A DNA stretch of 64,000 nt from Alkalicoccus daliensis (lineage in GTDB: Bacteria > Bacillota > Bacilli > Bacillales > Salisediminibacteriaceae). Shown one piece after another: positions 27,034-35,148 of this stretch. Position numbers and translations under genes: made by a program. The stretch's first letter is position 1, and each line of letters starts with the position of its first letter. The stretch covers positions 248,001 through 312,000 of the forward strand of contig NZ_FNIL01000003.1 of assembly GCF_900103955.1 (NCBI RefSeq). Direction: 5' to 3'. The notes under the pieces were generated by a model. That model made no database searches. It saw only the letters and a program-made list of their open reading frames with translations, and was not told where the DNA came from.

Positions 27034-27921
27034 TTAAAATTTTCTTGCTCTCTTAGCTGCTGCATCAGCTTCACGCTGCTTTGCATTTGCCAGATTTACT
27101 TTTTCTTGAAAATAATGTGTCCTGCTATTATACTGCGCCTGTTCAATTGCACGCCTTTTTGCAAAGTCAGCTTCTTCCTGCCTTTTTTTTGCCTGCCATT
27201 GAGCCTCAGCTTGTAACCTTTGTTTATTAGCAAAATCAGCTTCTTCTTTTCTTATTTGCTCCAGCCGTTGAGCTTCAGCTTGCAGCCTTTGTTTATCGGC
27301 GAAATCAGCTTCTTCTTTTCTCTTTCGCTCTTGTTGCTGCCTGTCAGCTTCTTGCATTAGGTGAGACTCCCAGAGCGGGGGAGTTTGTAATCCTCGCATA
27401 GAATTTGAATTTCTTGAATTCCCATTACCAGAATTACTTGGCTCCTTTTGAATCATTACTTTATTAATTATCTTCGCAGATAAAATAGCAAGTATGCCCG
27501 GCAAACCAATTACTATGCCCAGCTGTATAATTGCTTCTCCTACATGATCAGCATCCAGCGACCCGTTGAAAGTATACTCAATCGTAATAAAAAAGATGAT
27601 AAAACCGATTACAGTTCCATAAATCCGGTGCCATTTGAAGGAACCGGCTCTATCAACTGGATTAGGCTGTATGTTTCGTTTATTCAATATTAATTTGATT
27701 AACCAAATGCTGAATAATCCAGCTGGAATCGCCAGTATTATGCCATACACTCCTAAGGAGAACTCCACAGTGTGAGAGCTGTAAAGTCCTTCCTCTAATA
27801 TTATTTCTCTAGTGAGAATTTTATTAAGCAGCTTATTGAATGCAAATGTCAAAATAATCGTCAGAATAATAACCGATCGGGTGTGGCTTTGTAAAACTTT
27901 CTGCATGTTCCACTTATTCAT
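27034..27921 (-). CDS. Membrane protein with C-terminal charged 23-residue repeats
   Basis: 295 residues. Four hydrophobic segments in the first ~160 residues (VIILTIILTFAFNKLL, GVYGIILAIPAGLFSIWLI, IYGTVIGFIIFFITIEY, IQLGIVIGLPGILAIL). The last ~110 are a highly charged helix with a 23-residue unit repeated three times, starting EEADFADKQRLQAEAQ, EEADFANKQRLQAEAQ and EEADFAKRRAIEQAQ. This is a probable cytoplasmic coiled coil. Its ATG overlaps the stop of a decayed upstream frame (AATGAATAA). Function unknown. Confidence 0.6.
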   Translation of the reverse strand: MNKWNMQKVLQSHTRSVIILTIILTFAFNKLLNKILTREIILEEGLYSSHTVEFSLGVYGIILAIPAGLFSIWLIKLILNKRNIQPNPVDRAGSFKWHRIYGTVIGFIIFFITIEYTFNGSLDADHVGEAIIQLGIVIGLPGILAILSAKIINKVMIQKEPSNSGNGNSRNSNSMRGLQTPPLWESHLMQEADRQQQERKRKEEADFADKQRLQAEAQRLEQIRKEEADFANKQRLQAEAQWQAKKRQEEADFAKRRAIEQAQYNSRTHYFQEKVNLANAKQREADAAAKRARKF

Positions 27922-28120
27922 TTTTCTCAGCCCATTTCTTATATTTATCTGTCTCTACATTCCTTAATTCCTCCTTTCGATATAAGTCATCATTATTCAC
28001 TGCAAAATAAATCGAAAAATGATTCTTTCCGAAAAAGAAGTAGTTACCAATCTTTGTTCTATAGTAGCTGCTTAACTTAAGCAGCCTATGTTTTAATTCT
28101 TTAAGTATTTCGATATAGCT
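27914..28120 (-). pseudogene. Truncated paralogue of the 182-aa gene upstream
   Basis: A 69-codon open stretch with no ATG, GTG or TTG in frame. It encodes SSYYRTKIGNYFFFGKNHF and AVNNDDLYRKEEL, clearly homologous to QLYKTKNGNYFFFVKNEF and DVNGDDLNPKFEL in the intact gene at 28271-28819. Its stop codon overlaps the start of the next gene, a relic of tight operon spacing. Either a dead fragment or a gene read after frameshifting; dead is more likely. Confidence 0.7.
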
Positions 28121-28274
28121 TCAACTAAGCCATCATTATGGATAACGATAATACCTTGCCTCTCCTTTAATTAAATCATTAACCAGTTTTTCAAAACCCT
28201 TTGTCTGTTAAGTGGTCAAAAAATAAATTTATTACTTTTATTTCGATCTTAATCTCCCCTTCCCCGTTATTTAC
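28093..28274 (-). pseudogene. Decayed small gene with two frameshifts
   Basis: Reading across three frames gives a continuous protein-like sequence: INLFFDHLTDKGF, then EKLVNDLI after a shift at the A/T run 28193-28196, then KERQGIIVIHNDGLVEAIS and a stop at 28093. Each segment is open and joins smoothly, which is what indels in a former gene leave. The start is unclear and would overlap the end of the 182-aa gene. Family unknown. Confidence 0.55.
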
Positions 28275-28819
28275 TCCTCCTCCATTTCGAAGTAAGGATC
28301 ATTTTGCATAATTCCTTCTTTATAAAGGCTTCGGTATTTATCCACAATTAGTTTTTCAATAAAGCTACTGTTTGTTTCTTTGCTTTCAGTTAACATCATC
28401 TCTAAATACCAACTTGCTTTTTCAGACATATAAACTTTTTTTTGCACCTTTTTATTTTCATCTTTTTCATTCCGAATCAGTTCGGGGAAAAACTTACCGA
28501 CAGCTATTTTTGATTCAAGATCAGATGCAATAACTTCACTTGCAAATTGAACTGCTAACTCGTAAGTAGCAGGTATAATTTTTTCTTCTGTCACATCCAT
28601 GAGTTCGAATTTCGGATTTAAATCATCTCCATTCACATCAACGTAAGTAGGAAACTCATTCTTAACAAAAAAGAAGTAATTCCCATTTTTTGTTTTATAA
28701 AGCTGTTTTAGTTGGTTTACATAAGCACCTTTTTCATATTGATTCTCGCTTATTTTTTGTTCACAGATTTTTTTAGCCGTTTCTGTATTATAAACAGCCC
28801 CATTGATTACTTTTTTCAT
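28271..28819 (-). CDS. Hypothetical protein of mobile-element type, 182 aa
   Basis: Starts MKKVINGAVYNTETAKKI, a beginning shared by a family common on integrative elements and plasmids of Firmicutes (recalled resemblance, not tested). The middle NGNYFFFVKNEFPTYV and KIIPATYELAVQFASE fit the same family. The last ~55 residues (MSEKASWYLEMMLTESKET, SFIEKLIVDKYR) resemble a ribbon-helix-helix or short helical domain. ATG chosen behind GGAGAG. Its promoter carries a perfect 16-bp palindrome. Function unknown. Confidence 0.65.
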   Translation of the reverse strand: MKKVINGAVYNTETAKKICEQKISENQYEKGAYVNQLKQLYKTKNGNYFFFVKNEFPTYVDVNGDDLNPKFELMDVTEEKIIPATYELAVQFASEVIASDLESKIAVGKFFPELIRNEKDENKKVQKKVYMSEKASWYLEMMLTESKETNSSFIEKLIVDKYRSLYKEGIMQNDPYFEMEEE

Positions 28820-28908
28820 TTCTTTCTCTCCATTCACTAGTGAATTAGCATTTAATAATACTACTAAAAATATGTTGACTGTAGGTTTAGTTCTATATCA
28901 ATACATTT

Positions 28909-28937
28909 ACTATAATACAGACTTAGTACTAAGTCAA
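28909..28937 (-). promoter_or_regulatory. Promoter with palindromic operator
   Basis: Minus strand TTGACT, 17 bases, TATAGT. The perfect palindrome GACTTAGTACTAAGTC (28920-28935) covers part of the -35 and most of the spacer, so a dimeric repressor could block this promoter. No candidate repressor is encoded beside it. Confidence 0.65.
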
Positions 28938-29756
28938 TCAAATGAAGGAATTTATTTTTAAATCTTACTTATACTAAAAAAATTTACTTTTATGGAAATC
29001 CATAATTTAATGCTGCATTTAGCGGACCAAGAATTTTAGCGGTACTTTAGTACTCTTTAACATCCCGGAACAAATTTTTGCAAATATCTTTCGAGTGCTA
29101 CACGATTGTAAAGAACGGTTGCAGTCAAGACACTCCCTTGCTAAGGATAGTCACCTCTAATCCTCGAAAATCATAAAACCTTTATTCTTTGTACTCTCTA
29201 GAAATTCTCTGATTCACTATTAACCATTTTTAATAAATGCACATATTCAATACATTTATTTCTTCAGGCTCTGCAACCATCATGTTTAAAATGGAATGTT
29301 TATTTGCTTTTTTCTTTTCAATATTTTTAATTTAGAAATACTACATTGACCTAATGCCACGCTATTTAATGCATATTTGAATTATTTTGTTTTCTTGCAT
29401 TTTAAAAATATTCTTTTTATTCATTTTCATCCCCCTCTTATTTACTAAATTCTCCTATAAAGTCTTATCTTCGATCCTTTATACAGGTTTTTATCACTGT
29501 TTATCTATAAAATTTTAAGGTCTTAAATTACGTTCGACATTATCTTCAAAAATAAATATTACACTATAACCTATTTATACTATAAAATTAGATCTAAAGA
29601 CACCTATAATTGAAATTCCACATAATTATTTTGACTTATTTTTGTAATTAATATAAATATAAGTTAATTTATAGTGTTATAATACTCACTTAGATACTTA
29701 AATAAGGAAAATAAAATGGTTATTATGACTTATGTATATTTATTAGGTATTAAAAT
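28938..29756. other. A+T-rich stretch without a convincing gene
   Basis: About 800 bases with stops in all frames. The only item of note is a 22-codon frame on the minus strand (29362-29430) behind GAGGGGG. No tRNA or repeat was recognised. Confidence 0.5.
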
Positions 29757-30354
29757 ATGTTAAAAGATAATAAACTAATAAAAGAATTTCTCATGGGACA
29801 AAATGATGTAAAAAAATGCTTTCCATATGCTGAAGAATTACATAATAAAAAGGCAGCAATTATAAACCAATTTAGAAGGCTGGATATTCCTCGCAAGAAA
29901 ATGATTTTATCTCAGACTATGTAATTGGAAAAGTAGTAGAATTCGGTTTCAAATATTTTCTAGAAGAGAATTTTTAATATCAGCTTTAGTGTTGATCTTG
30001 AAGTTTGGATGACCCACACACTCATGATGAAGCAAATGATATGTCTACTATATTTATAAACGGGAAAAAAAATTATCTTAATTTAAAACTGAAATCAAAG
30101 GAAGCAGACGTTTTTCAAAGTGGCTCATAGTTGAAAAGCAAGAGTTCAAAGATTTCGGTACAAAAATATATTTGATTAGTATACTAGTAGGAATACTAGA
30201 CGGAAAGGAATTCGAAGAAGACCCTTATCATTTTCTTTCTCATGACTGGAAAGTTACTATCTTAGGCTGTGCTTTGAACAAAGATTTAGTAGATCCTGTT
30301 ACTTAGAAAGGCTGGAATACATTTATTAAAATTGTATCTAAATACTCTCTCTAG
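29757..30354 (+). pseudogene. Decayed restriction-endonuclease-like gene
   Basis: Begins with ATG and 50 open codons (VKKCFPYAEELHNKKAAII), then needs several frameshifts or stop read-throughs. Successive pieces read ENDFISDYVIGKVVEFGFKY, THDEANDMSTIFINGKK, YLNLKLKSKEADVFQSGS, KWLIVEKQEFKDFG and EDPYHFLSHDWKVTILG. The order (helix with Glu, Asp-containing strand, LNLKLKSKE) parallels the intact gene at 34047 (GKLAEYAIYNKF, GDFEIGNRKLSIKSTK), so a dead PD-(D/E)XK nuclease is likely. Confidence 0.6.
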
Positions 30355-30378
30355 CCTGATATAAAAAGTAAATTAAAA

Positions 30379-30422
30379 AAGACTGCAGATAAGTTCCTTT
30401 AAAAGGATTTGTCTACAGTCTT
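30379..30422 (+). terminator. Terminator of the decayed nuclease gene
   Basis: AAGACTG...CAGTCTT outer stem with an inner CCTTT/AAAGG hairpin, then TCTCTATTTTT. Confidence 0.6.
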
Positions 30423-30766
30423 CTCTATTTTTCGTTTCTATTAATCCAAATTCATAGAAAGAAACAAATTTCAACGCTTAATCACAGTCCATTTCTGAAG
30501 AATCGATATTAGATTCTTTAAGGTATACATAAGGTATACAGGCTTCCCATTGTTTAAATGTTGTTTAAAATCATACAAATATTTTAGAATAATCTCATCA
30601 GAAGCAGTGCGCATAAAACATGCTTCTACACGAATATCACAGCAGAAACGATTGATTATAAAAACCCAAACCATTTGTGTAATATAAATTAAATAATAAA
30701 ACAACTCCTAAATCAATCTCTTGAAGTGACCCCCACAATAAAAAGCGTTCCTGGATCCATATTTCT

Positions 30767-31039
30767 TTAAAATAATATGCTCGTCCGTCCTTCTAACACC
30801 GCCTGCCGTACACGATCTTTAATGCGCAGGCGTGTCGCCAGTTCAGTCTTAATATGTCCTTGATCACAAATATAGAAGGGAACCTGTCGAATAAACAGTG
30901 TTTTCGTCCCCAAATGCCTCTCTACGTGTCCATGAGCGAGATATGCTTCTAGACCGCACCAGCATGGACAAGTCATCATATACAGGCGTTCACCGGATAC
31001 GCAGCCCTTCTTAACAATTCCTGTATTTTTATCTCTCAT
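30767..31039 (-). CDS. Small Cys-rich (zinc-ribbon-like) protein
   Basis: 90 residues. An N-terminal CPCWC motif (~23-27) and a later FYICDQGH could bind a metal, in an arrangement like YgiT or YokU zinc-finger proteins, though the second pair is incomplete. Start at the ATG behind AAAGGAG, 21 codons inside the open frame. The C-terminus (RIKDRVRQAVLEGRTSILF) is basic. Family uncertain; isolated in the island. Confidence 0.55.
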   Translation of the reverse strand: MRDKNTGIVKKGCVSGERLYMMTCPCWCGLEAYLAHGHVERHLGTKTLFIRQVPFYICDQGHIKTELATRLRIKDRVRQAVLEGRTSILF

Positions 31040-31290
31040 ATATATTTCTCCTTTCTTTAGTAAGTTTTGCAACATATTTAAATATAAGCCATATGCTTTC
31101 AAATCTATATGTTAAAGACTTGTTTAGTTTCAAATATATCTTTGACTATGATTTCTATATTTCTTAAGAGGCCCTTACAGTTTTACACCTCATTCAAATA
31201 TATTATTAATAAGCTTTACTCAACTAAATAATCTTCTTTTAATAATCCCTTAAGCAATTATAAAACAATAAACATTCTAGTATAAGAGTT

Positions 31291-31853
31291 TCAATAATAA
31301 TATTCATGTATTTTTAATTTAATTCTTATTTTGGTAAGTGCTATTTTTCTAAGTCGTATCAAGGTATTTACAGAAATATTTAAGCTGTCAGCTATTTTTT
31401 TATTTGTCATTCTATCTTTGTTATAGAGTCCATAAGTATGTATTAAAATATATCTTTCTTTATAATTTAATTCAGCAATACACTTATAAATATAATTAAA
31501 TTCCTCTTTGAGCATAATTTTTCAATTATAGAAACTGATTCTACAAAATGATTAACTGAAGTAGAGAGTTTATTAACCGATGTTAAATCATCATATTTTA
31601 CATGCATATTTGCATAAGATCTCACTCTTACTAGAACAATTAAATAAACACTATTATACTTTCCTTCACGAGCTTGCTCTCTTATAACTCTAAAAGCTTT
31701 ACATAAACCATAATTTGCTTCAGAAACAAAGCCTTCGTAATCGTGATGTGCAGGCGTTATTCCTACAAAATCTAAGACCCTTTGAATATGACTTTGATGT
31801 TTAATCAAAAACAAATTATATTCTTTTTCTAGGTGCTCATTATTTATCAACAT
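31291..31853 (-). pseudogene. Sigma-70-like factor split by a frameshift
   Basis: Two overlapping frames together make one sigma factor. The first (from 31853) has region-2-like sequence DYEGFVSEANYGLCKAFRVI and ends at 31467. The second (to 31291) has region-4 sequence ELNYKERYILIHTYGLY and NKKIADSLNISVNTLIRLRK. A single -1 step at GAAAAATTATG (near 31516) joins them. Without it the first protein lacks region 4. The second could start at ATG 31515 but has no ribosome site. It may be a dead gene, a programmed frameshift, or a two-subunit factor as SigO/RsoA. Confidence 0.6.
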
Positions 31854-31970
31854 TGACTTATAAGTCCTTCCAAAATAAAGCTCTATAAATTTTATGAAAT
31901 TCTTGTTTCTTCTATTATATAAAGGGCAATACACTCTATAAAGTCTAAATTTTGTTAGGGAGAAAGAAAA

Positions 31971-32390
31971 ATGGATAATTTAACTAATAAACAAAGAACA
32001 AAAAACATGAAGGCTATAAAATCGCAGTCTCAGCTAGAAAACTTGGTTACTAAAGAGCTTTGGCACAGAGGTTATAGATTCAGGAAAAATGTTCGTTCGT
32101 TAATGGGGCGTCCTGATATAGTGATTAAGAAGTACAAGGTAGTTATATTTATAGATTCATGTTTTTGGCATGGCTGCCCTTTACATGGTAATATTCCTAA
32201 AACCAATCAAAATTATTGGATCCCTAAGCTTAATAGAAACAAAGAAAGAGATAAAGAAGTTGAAGAGTATTATGTATCTTTAAATTGGAATATATTAAGA
32301 ATTTGGGAACATGAAATTAAAGATGATTTAACTGGAGCATTAAATAAAATTGAGTATCATATCCAAAAATCTAGAATTTTAAATAATTGA
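31971..32390 (+). CDS. vsr: Very short patch repair endonuclease
   Basis: 139 residues, the normal Vsr size. Nicks DNA 5' of the T in T:G mismatches that arise from deaminated 5-methylcytosine. Visible family marks: TNKQRTKNMKAIKSQ start, WHRGYRFRKNVRSLMGRPDIV with the catalytic Asp, VVIFIDSCFWHGCPLH with metal-ligand Cys and His, and NWNILRIWEHEI. AGGGAG precedes the ATG. It sits beside a C5-cytosine methyltransferase whose mutagenic effect it offsets. Confidence 0.93.
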   Translation: MDNLTNKQRTKNMKAIKSQSQLENLVTKELWHRGYRFRKNVRSLMGRPDIVIKKYKVVIFIDSCFWHGCPLHGNIPKTNQNYWIPKLNRNKERDKEVEEYYVSLNWNILRIWEHEIKDDLTGALNKIEYHIQKSRILNN

Positions 32391-32426
32391 AAATTAGACT
32401 GTATAACTTTTCTGATTTTCAATTTA

Positions 32427-32466
32427 AAAACCCCGGTCTAATTCAAATGAATTAAAGCCGAGGTTC
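32427..32466 (-). terminator. Terminator of the first C5-methyltransferase gene
   Basis: AACCCCGG...CCGAGGTT outer and TAATTCA/TGAATTA inner stems. The T tract is on the minus-strand side. Confidence 0.75.
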
Positions 32467-32479
32467 ATATAAATATACC

Positions 32480-33577
32480 TTAAGCAAACAATTTTATTTG
32501 CTCTACTCTATCTTTTTGATTTTTATCTACCTTATTTATTGCTTGAAGCATATTAGCCGCAACTTGCTGCACAATAGGAACCGTTACAGAATTTCCTGCT
32601 TGTTTATATAGATGACTGTTAGCCATGTTTTCTGGAAGCATAAATTCTTTAGGGAACCCTTGAAAGCCAAAAGCTTCACGAGGTGTCAGTTTTCTTATCC
32701 CCCAATTATCAAGCACTAAAGGAACATTATGACCTCCGGTTCCCATATTCGCTGTCAAAGTGGGACAAACATTACTTTGATTTTCTCTCACGTATACCCT
32801 CCGCAATTGATAAACCGTATCTTGTCTTTTTATGCTTTCAGACAACATTTTATAATATGGGGATTCTTTTTTGTAATAAAACTTATCCTCTTGTTTTGCT
32901 TTTCTCTCAAGAATATTATCAATAGTGTTATTCAGTTCTTTTTTATCTGGAAACTTAAATTCGCTTAAAATCTTCTCATCTCTGAAACCTACTATAAATA
33001 TTCTTTCTCTATTCTGAGGAACATCCGCATATTCCATAGTGTTCATAACCCTACTCTCAAAATGATACCCTTCTGACTTTAACATTTCTTGGATAACCTC
33101 AAAAGTTTTTCCACCATCATGTCCTCTTAAATTTTTTACATTTTCAAGTAGAAATGCTCGTGGTTTTTTTGCTCTGATAAAGCGGAGAACATCATAAAAT
33201 AATGTACCTCTCGGATCAATAGGTTCTGTAGACCCTTTACATTGGGGACATTGAGGGGTAGACAAATACTCTTCAAAAGTAACCATATGCTGATGATTGC
33301 ATTCTGAACATAAATAACTCATTCCGTGTCTTCTTCCAGCAACAGAAAATGCAACACAAGGCCATCCCGCTGTTAAAATGTCTATATCTGGTAAGTTGTA
33401 TTCATCTATATTTCTAATATCTTCTTCAATAAGCTCATTAGAAAAATTCAGTCGATAAGTTACTGCTGCATTTTTATCAATTTCATTCGCCCAAACTATT
33501 TCGGCGCCAGCTTTTTCGAAGCCTAAATCTATTCCTCCTACACCCGCAAAGAGACTTCCTACTGTAAGTTTTTTCAT
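32480..33577 (-). CDS. DNA (cytosine-5-)-methyltransferase with Cys4 insertion
   Basis: 365 residues. All main C5-methylase motifs are present: I SLFAGVGGIDLGF, II ANEIDKNA, IV GWPCVAFSVAGRR (catalytic Cys), VI FLLENVKNL, VIII QNRERIFIVGF, IX TPREAFGFQGFP, X KQAGNSVTVPIV. Between IV and VI lies CSECNHQH...CPQC, a likely zinc knuckle not found in the minimal enzymes. Start at ATG behind TTGGAGG. Convergent with vsr. Probably protects against the nuclease encoded at 34047, though that pairing is inference. Confidence 0.93.
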   Translation of the reverse strand: MKKLTVGSLFAGVGGIDLGFEKAGAEIVWANEIDKNAAVTYRLNFSNELIEEDIRNIDEYNLPDIDILTAGWPCVAFSVAGRRHGMSYLCSECNHQHMVTFEEYLSTPQCPQCKGSTEPIDPRGTLFYDVLRFIRAKKPRAFLLENVKNLRGHDGGKTFEVIQEMLKSEGYHFESRVMNTMEYADVPQNRERIFIVGFRDEKILSEFKFPDKKELNNTIDNILERKAKQEDKFYYKKESPYYKMLSESIKRQDTVYQLRRVYVRENQSNVCPTLTANMGTGGHNVPLVLDNWGIRKLTPREAFGFQGFPKEFMLPENMANSHLYKQAGNSVTVPIVQQVAANMLQAINKVDKNQKDRVEQIKLFA

Positions 33578-34046
33578 AAATATGCCTCCAATCATGGGAA
33601 TGTTTGTTCTTATATTATATTTTAGCATATATCTGTAATGTTGTTACAAATTTATGGATAGAAAACAAAGCTATTTAATACAGTACCACAAATCATTTAG
33701 TCTTTAAAAGAGAATCCATTGAAAAATTCCTCATTATATAGTCTTTCCATTAAAATAATATCATATTAAAGATTCATCAATTAATAAAATAACTTCAAAA
33801 AGTATTAAAATTATCTAGCACGTTACCGATGATATAGATATATCCATTTTTTAACTTAAATTAATTCCTTTTGAACTACATTTATTTAGATCTAAACAAA
33901 TACAAAATATTTAAATTCATTAGGGATAGCAACATCCTCACCTATGTTTGCATCTTATTAGCCGTGATTTATAGCAACTTTATTAACATTTGTTAGAGAA
34001 TTAAATTATTAAGTGGGTAATACTTTAATTGGAAAGGGATATTAAT
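33578..34046. other. A+T-rich spacer between methylase and nuclease genes
   Basis: Divergent promoter region of the two genes. No long frame. A short open stretch on the minus strand near 33895-33950 (GEDVAIPNEFKYFV) may be a gene relic, but it is too short to judge. Confidence 0.4.
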
Positions 34047-34832
34047 ATGAATAAAATGAGAAGTCATATTCAAGCAGAAGGCACAATCCATACTTTTACT
34101 AACATTAAACATTTTAAACCAGAGAAAAAATTTAATTCCCAAACTATTGATGAAGTATTTAAATTTGCTTACGGGATGAGTTTTGGTAAAAAAGGTATAC
34201 ATAGAAATTATCGATCTGGAGGTTCACACCTTAGGAGGAATGGAGAATTATTTGCAGATACTTTTCAAGGTAAATTAGCAGAATACGCAATATATAATAA
34301 GTTTACCTCTGAGGGACTAGATGTGCCTCTTCCTGATAACGATATGTACAGTCTCGGAGCTTGGGATTCTGGAGATTTTGAGATAGGGAACAGAAAACTA
34401 TCTATTAAATCTACTAAATCATACGGACAATTGTTACTACTTGAAACTAAAGATTGGAATAAAGGCGGCTTATATATACCTGATATCGAAAAAAATGGTG
34501 GCAAATATGATGCTACTATTCTTGTTAGACTGCGGCCATTTGCATCTGACTTATTAAAAACTAAAAGGCTTCTTTATAGTGATCAAGCTACAGAAACAGA
34601 ATTATATAAAATAATAACCAATGAAACTTATGAATATGATTTTGGCGGTGTCGTTACTATTGGTGACTTGAAGAAAGCAATTGATAATGGTCATTATATA
34701 CTTAAAGATTCATATATAAATAGAATTGGAAATAATAATAAATTAGACGCTTCTAATTACTACGTACAAACAGGAGACATGAAATCTGTTGATTCACTTA
34801 TTAAACACTTAAAAAAAGAAATAACAATTTAA
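34047..34832 (+). CDS. Probable type II restriction endonuclease, PD-(D/E)XK type
   Basis: 261 residues. Candidate active site: Glu in DTFQGKLAEYAIYNKF (~75-90), Asp in WDSGDFEI (~113) and SIKSTK (~124-129), the order helix-Glu, Asp, x-K of PD-(D/E)XK nucleases. No signal peptide. ATG 34047 follows GGAAAGGG. It lies divergent from a C5-methylase gene and near vsr, the normal setting of a type II restriction enzyme. Specificity is unknown; the family is not recognised by name. Confidence 0.65.
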   Translation: MNKMRSHIQAEGTIHTFTNIKHFKPEKKFNSQTIDEVFKFAYGMSFGKKGIHRNYRSGGSHLRRNGELFADTFQGKLAEYAIYNKFTSEGLDVPLPDNDMYSLGAWDSGDFEIGNRKLSIKSTKSYGQLLLLETKDWNKGGLYIPDIEKNGGKYDATILVRLRPFASDLLKTKRLLYSDQATETELYKIITNETYEYDFGGVVTIGDLKKAIDNGHYILKDSYINRIGNNNKLDASNYYVQTGDMKSVDSLIKHLKKEITI

Positions 34833-34893
34833 TATTATAAGTAATCATTGGAGGAAACTTAGCTTTACTTAATACTTCACATAGTATTAGTCA

Positions 34894-34923
34894 GCTTCTT
34901 TAAATCCGACGAATTTAAAGAAG
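34894..34923 (+). terminator. Terminator of the restriction gene
   Basis: CTTCTTTAAAT, seven-base loop, ATTTAAAGAAG, then TTTTTG. Confidence 0.8.
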
Positions 34924-35148
34924 TTTTTGAAGCAATTTCATGTTTTCTAAATGTGTTTAGTTAGCTTTGAATTTCCGTTCTTGTCTCGTTAACTTTTGCC
35001 GCTTTCTATTTTTAACGTAAAGATTGCTCCCTCCGGAAATAGTTTGTTAAAGAGTCATTAAACAATAAATTTCGGGGGGAACTTTTTGTATAGTAATAGC
35101 TAGATGATTGAGTTAATTAAGCTAAATTTAAAATTCTAACAAATAAAA

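Noticed and set aside
27150-27330. CRISPR or satellite reading of the 69-bp repeats
   Set aside because: The repeats are in frame and encode a continuous charged helix within a gene.
30471-30704. 77-codon minus-strand frame as a gene
   Set aside because: Begins with TTG directly abutting AGGAG, has no family features, and lies in decayed sequence. More likely a relic.
30715-30750. Possible insertion-sequence end (GTGGGGGTCACTT on the minus strand)
   Set aside because: No partner end, target duplication or transposase was found nearby, so an IS scar cannot be supported.
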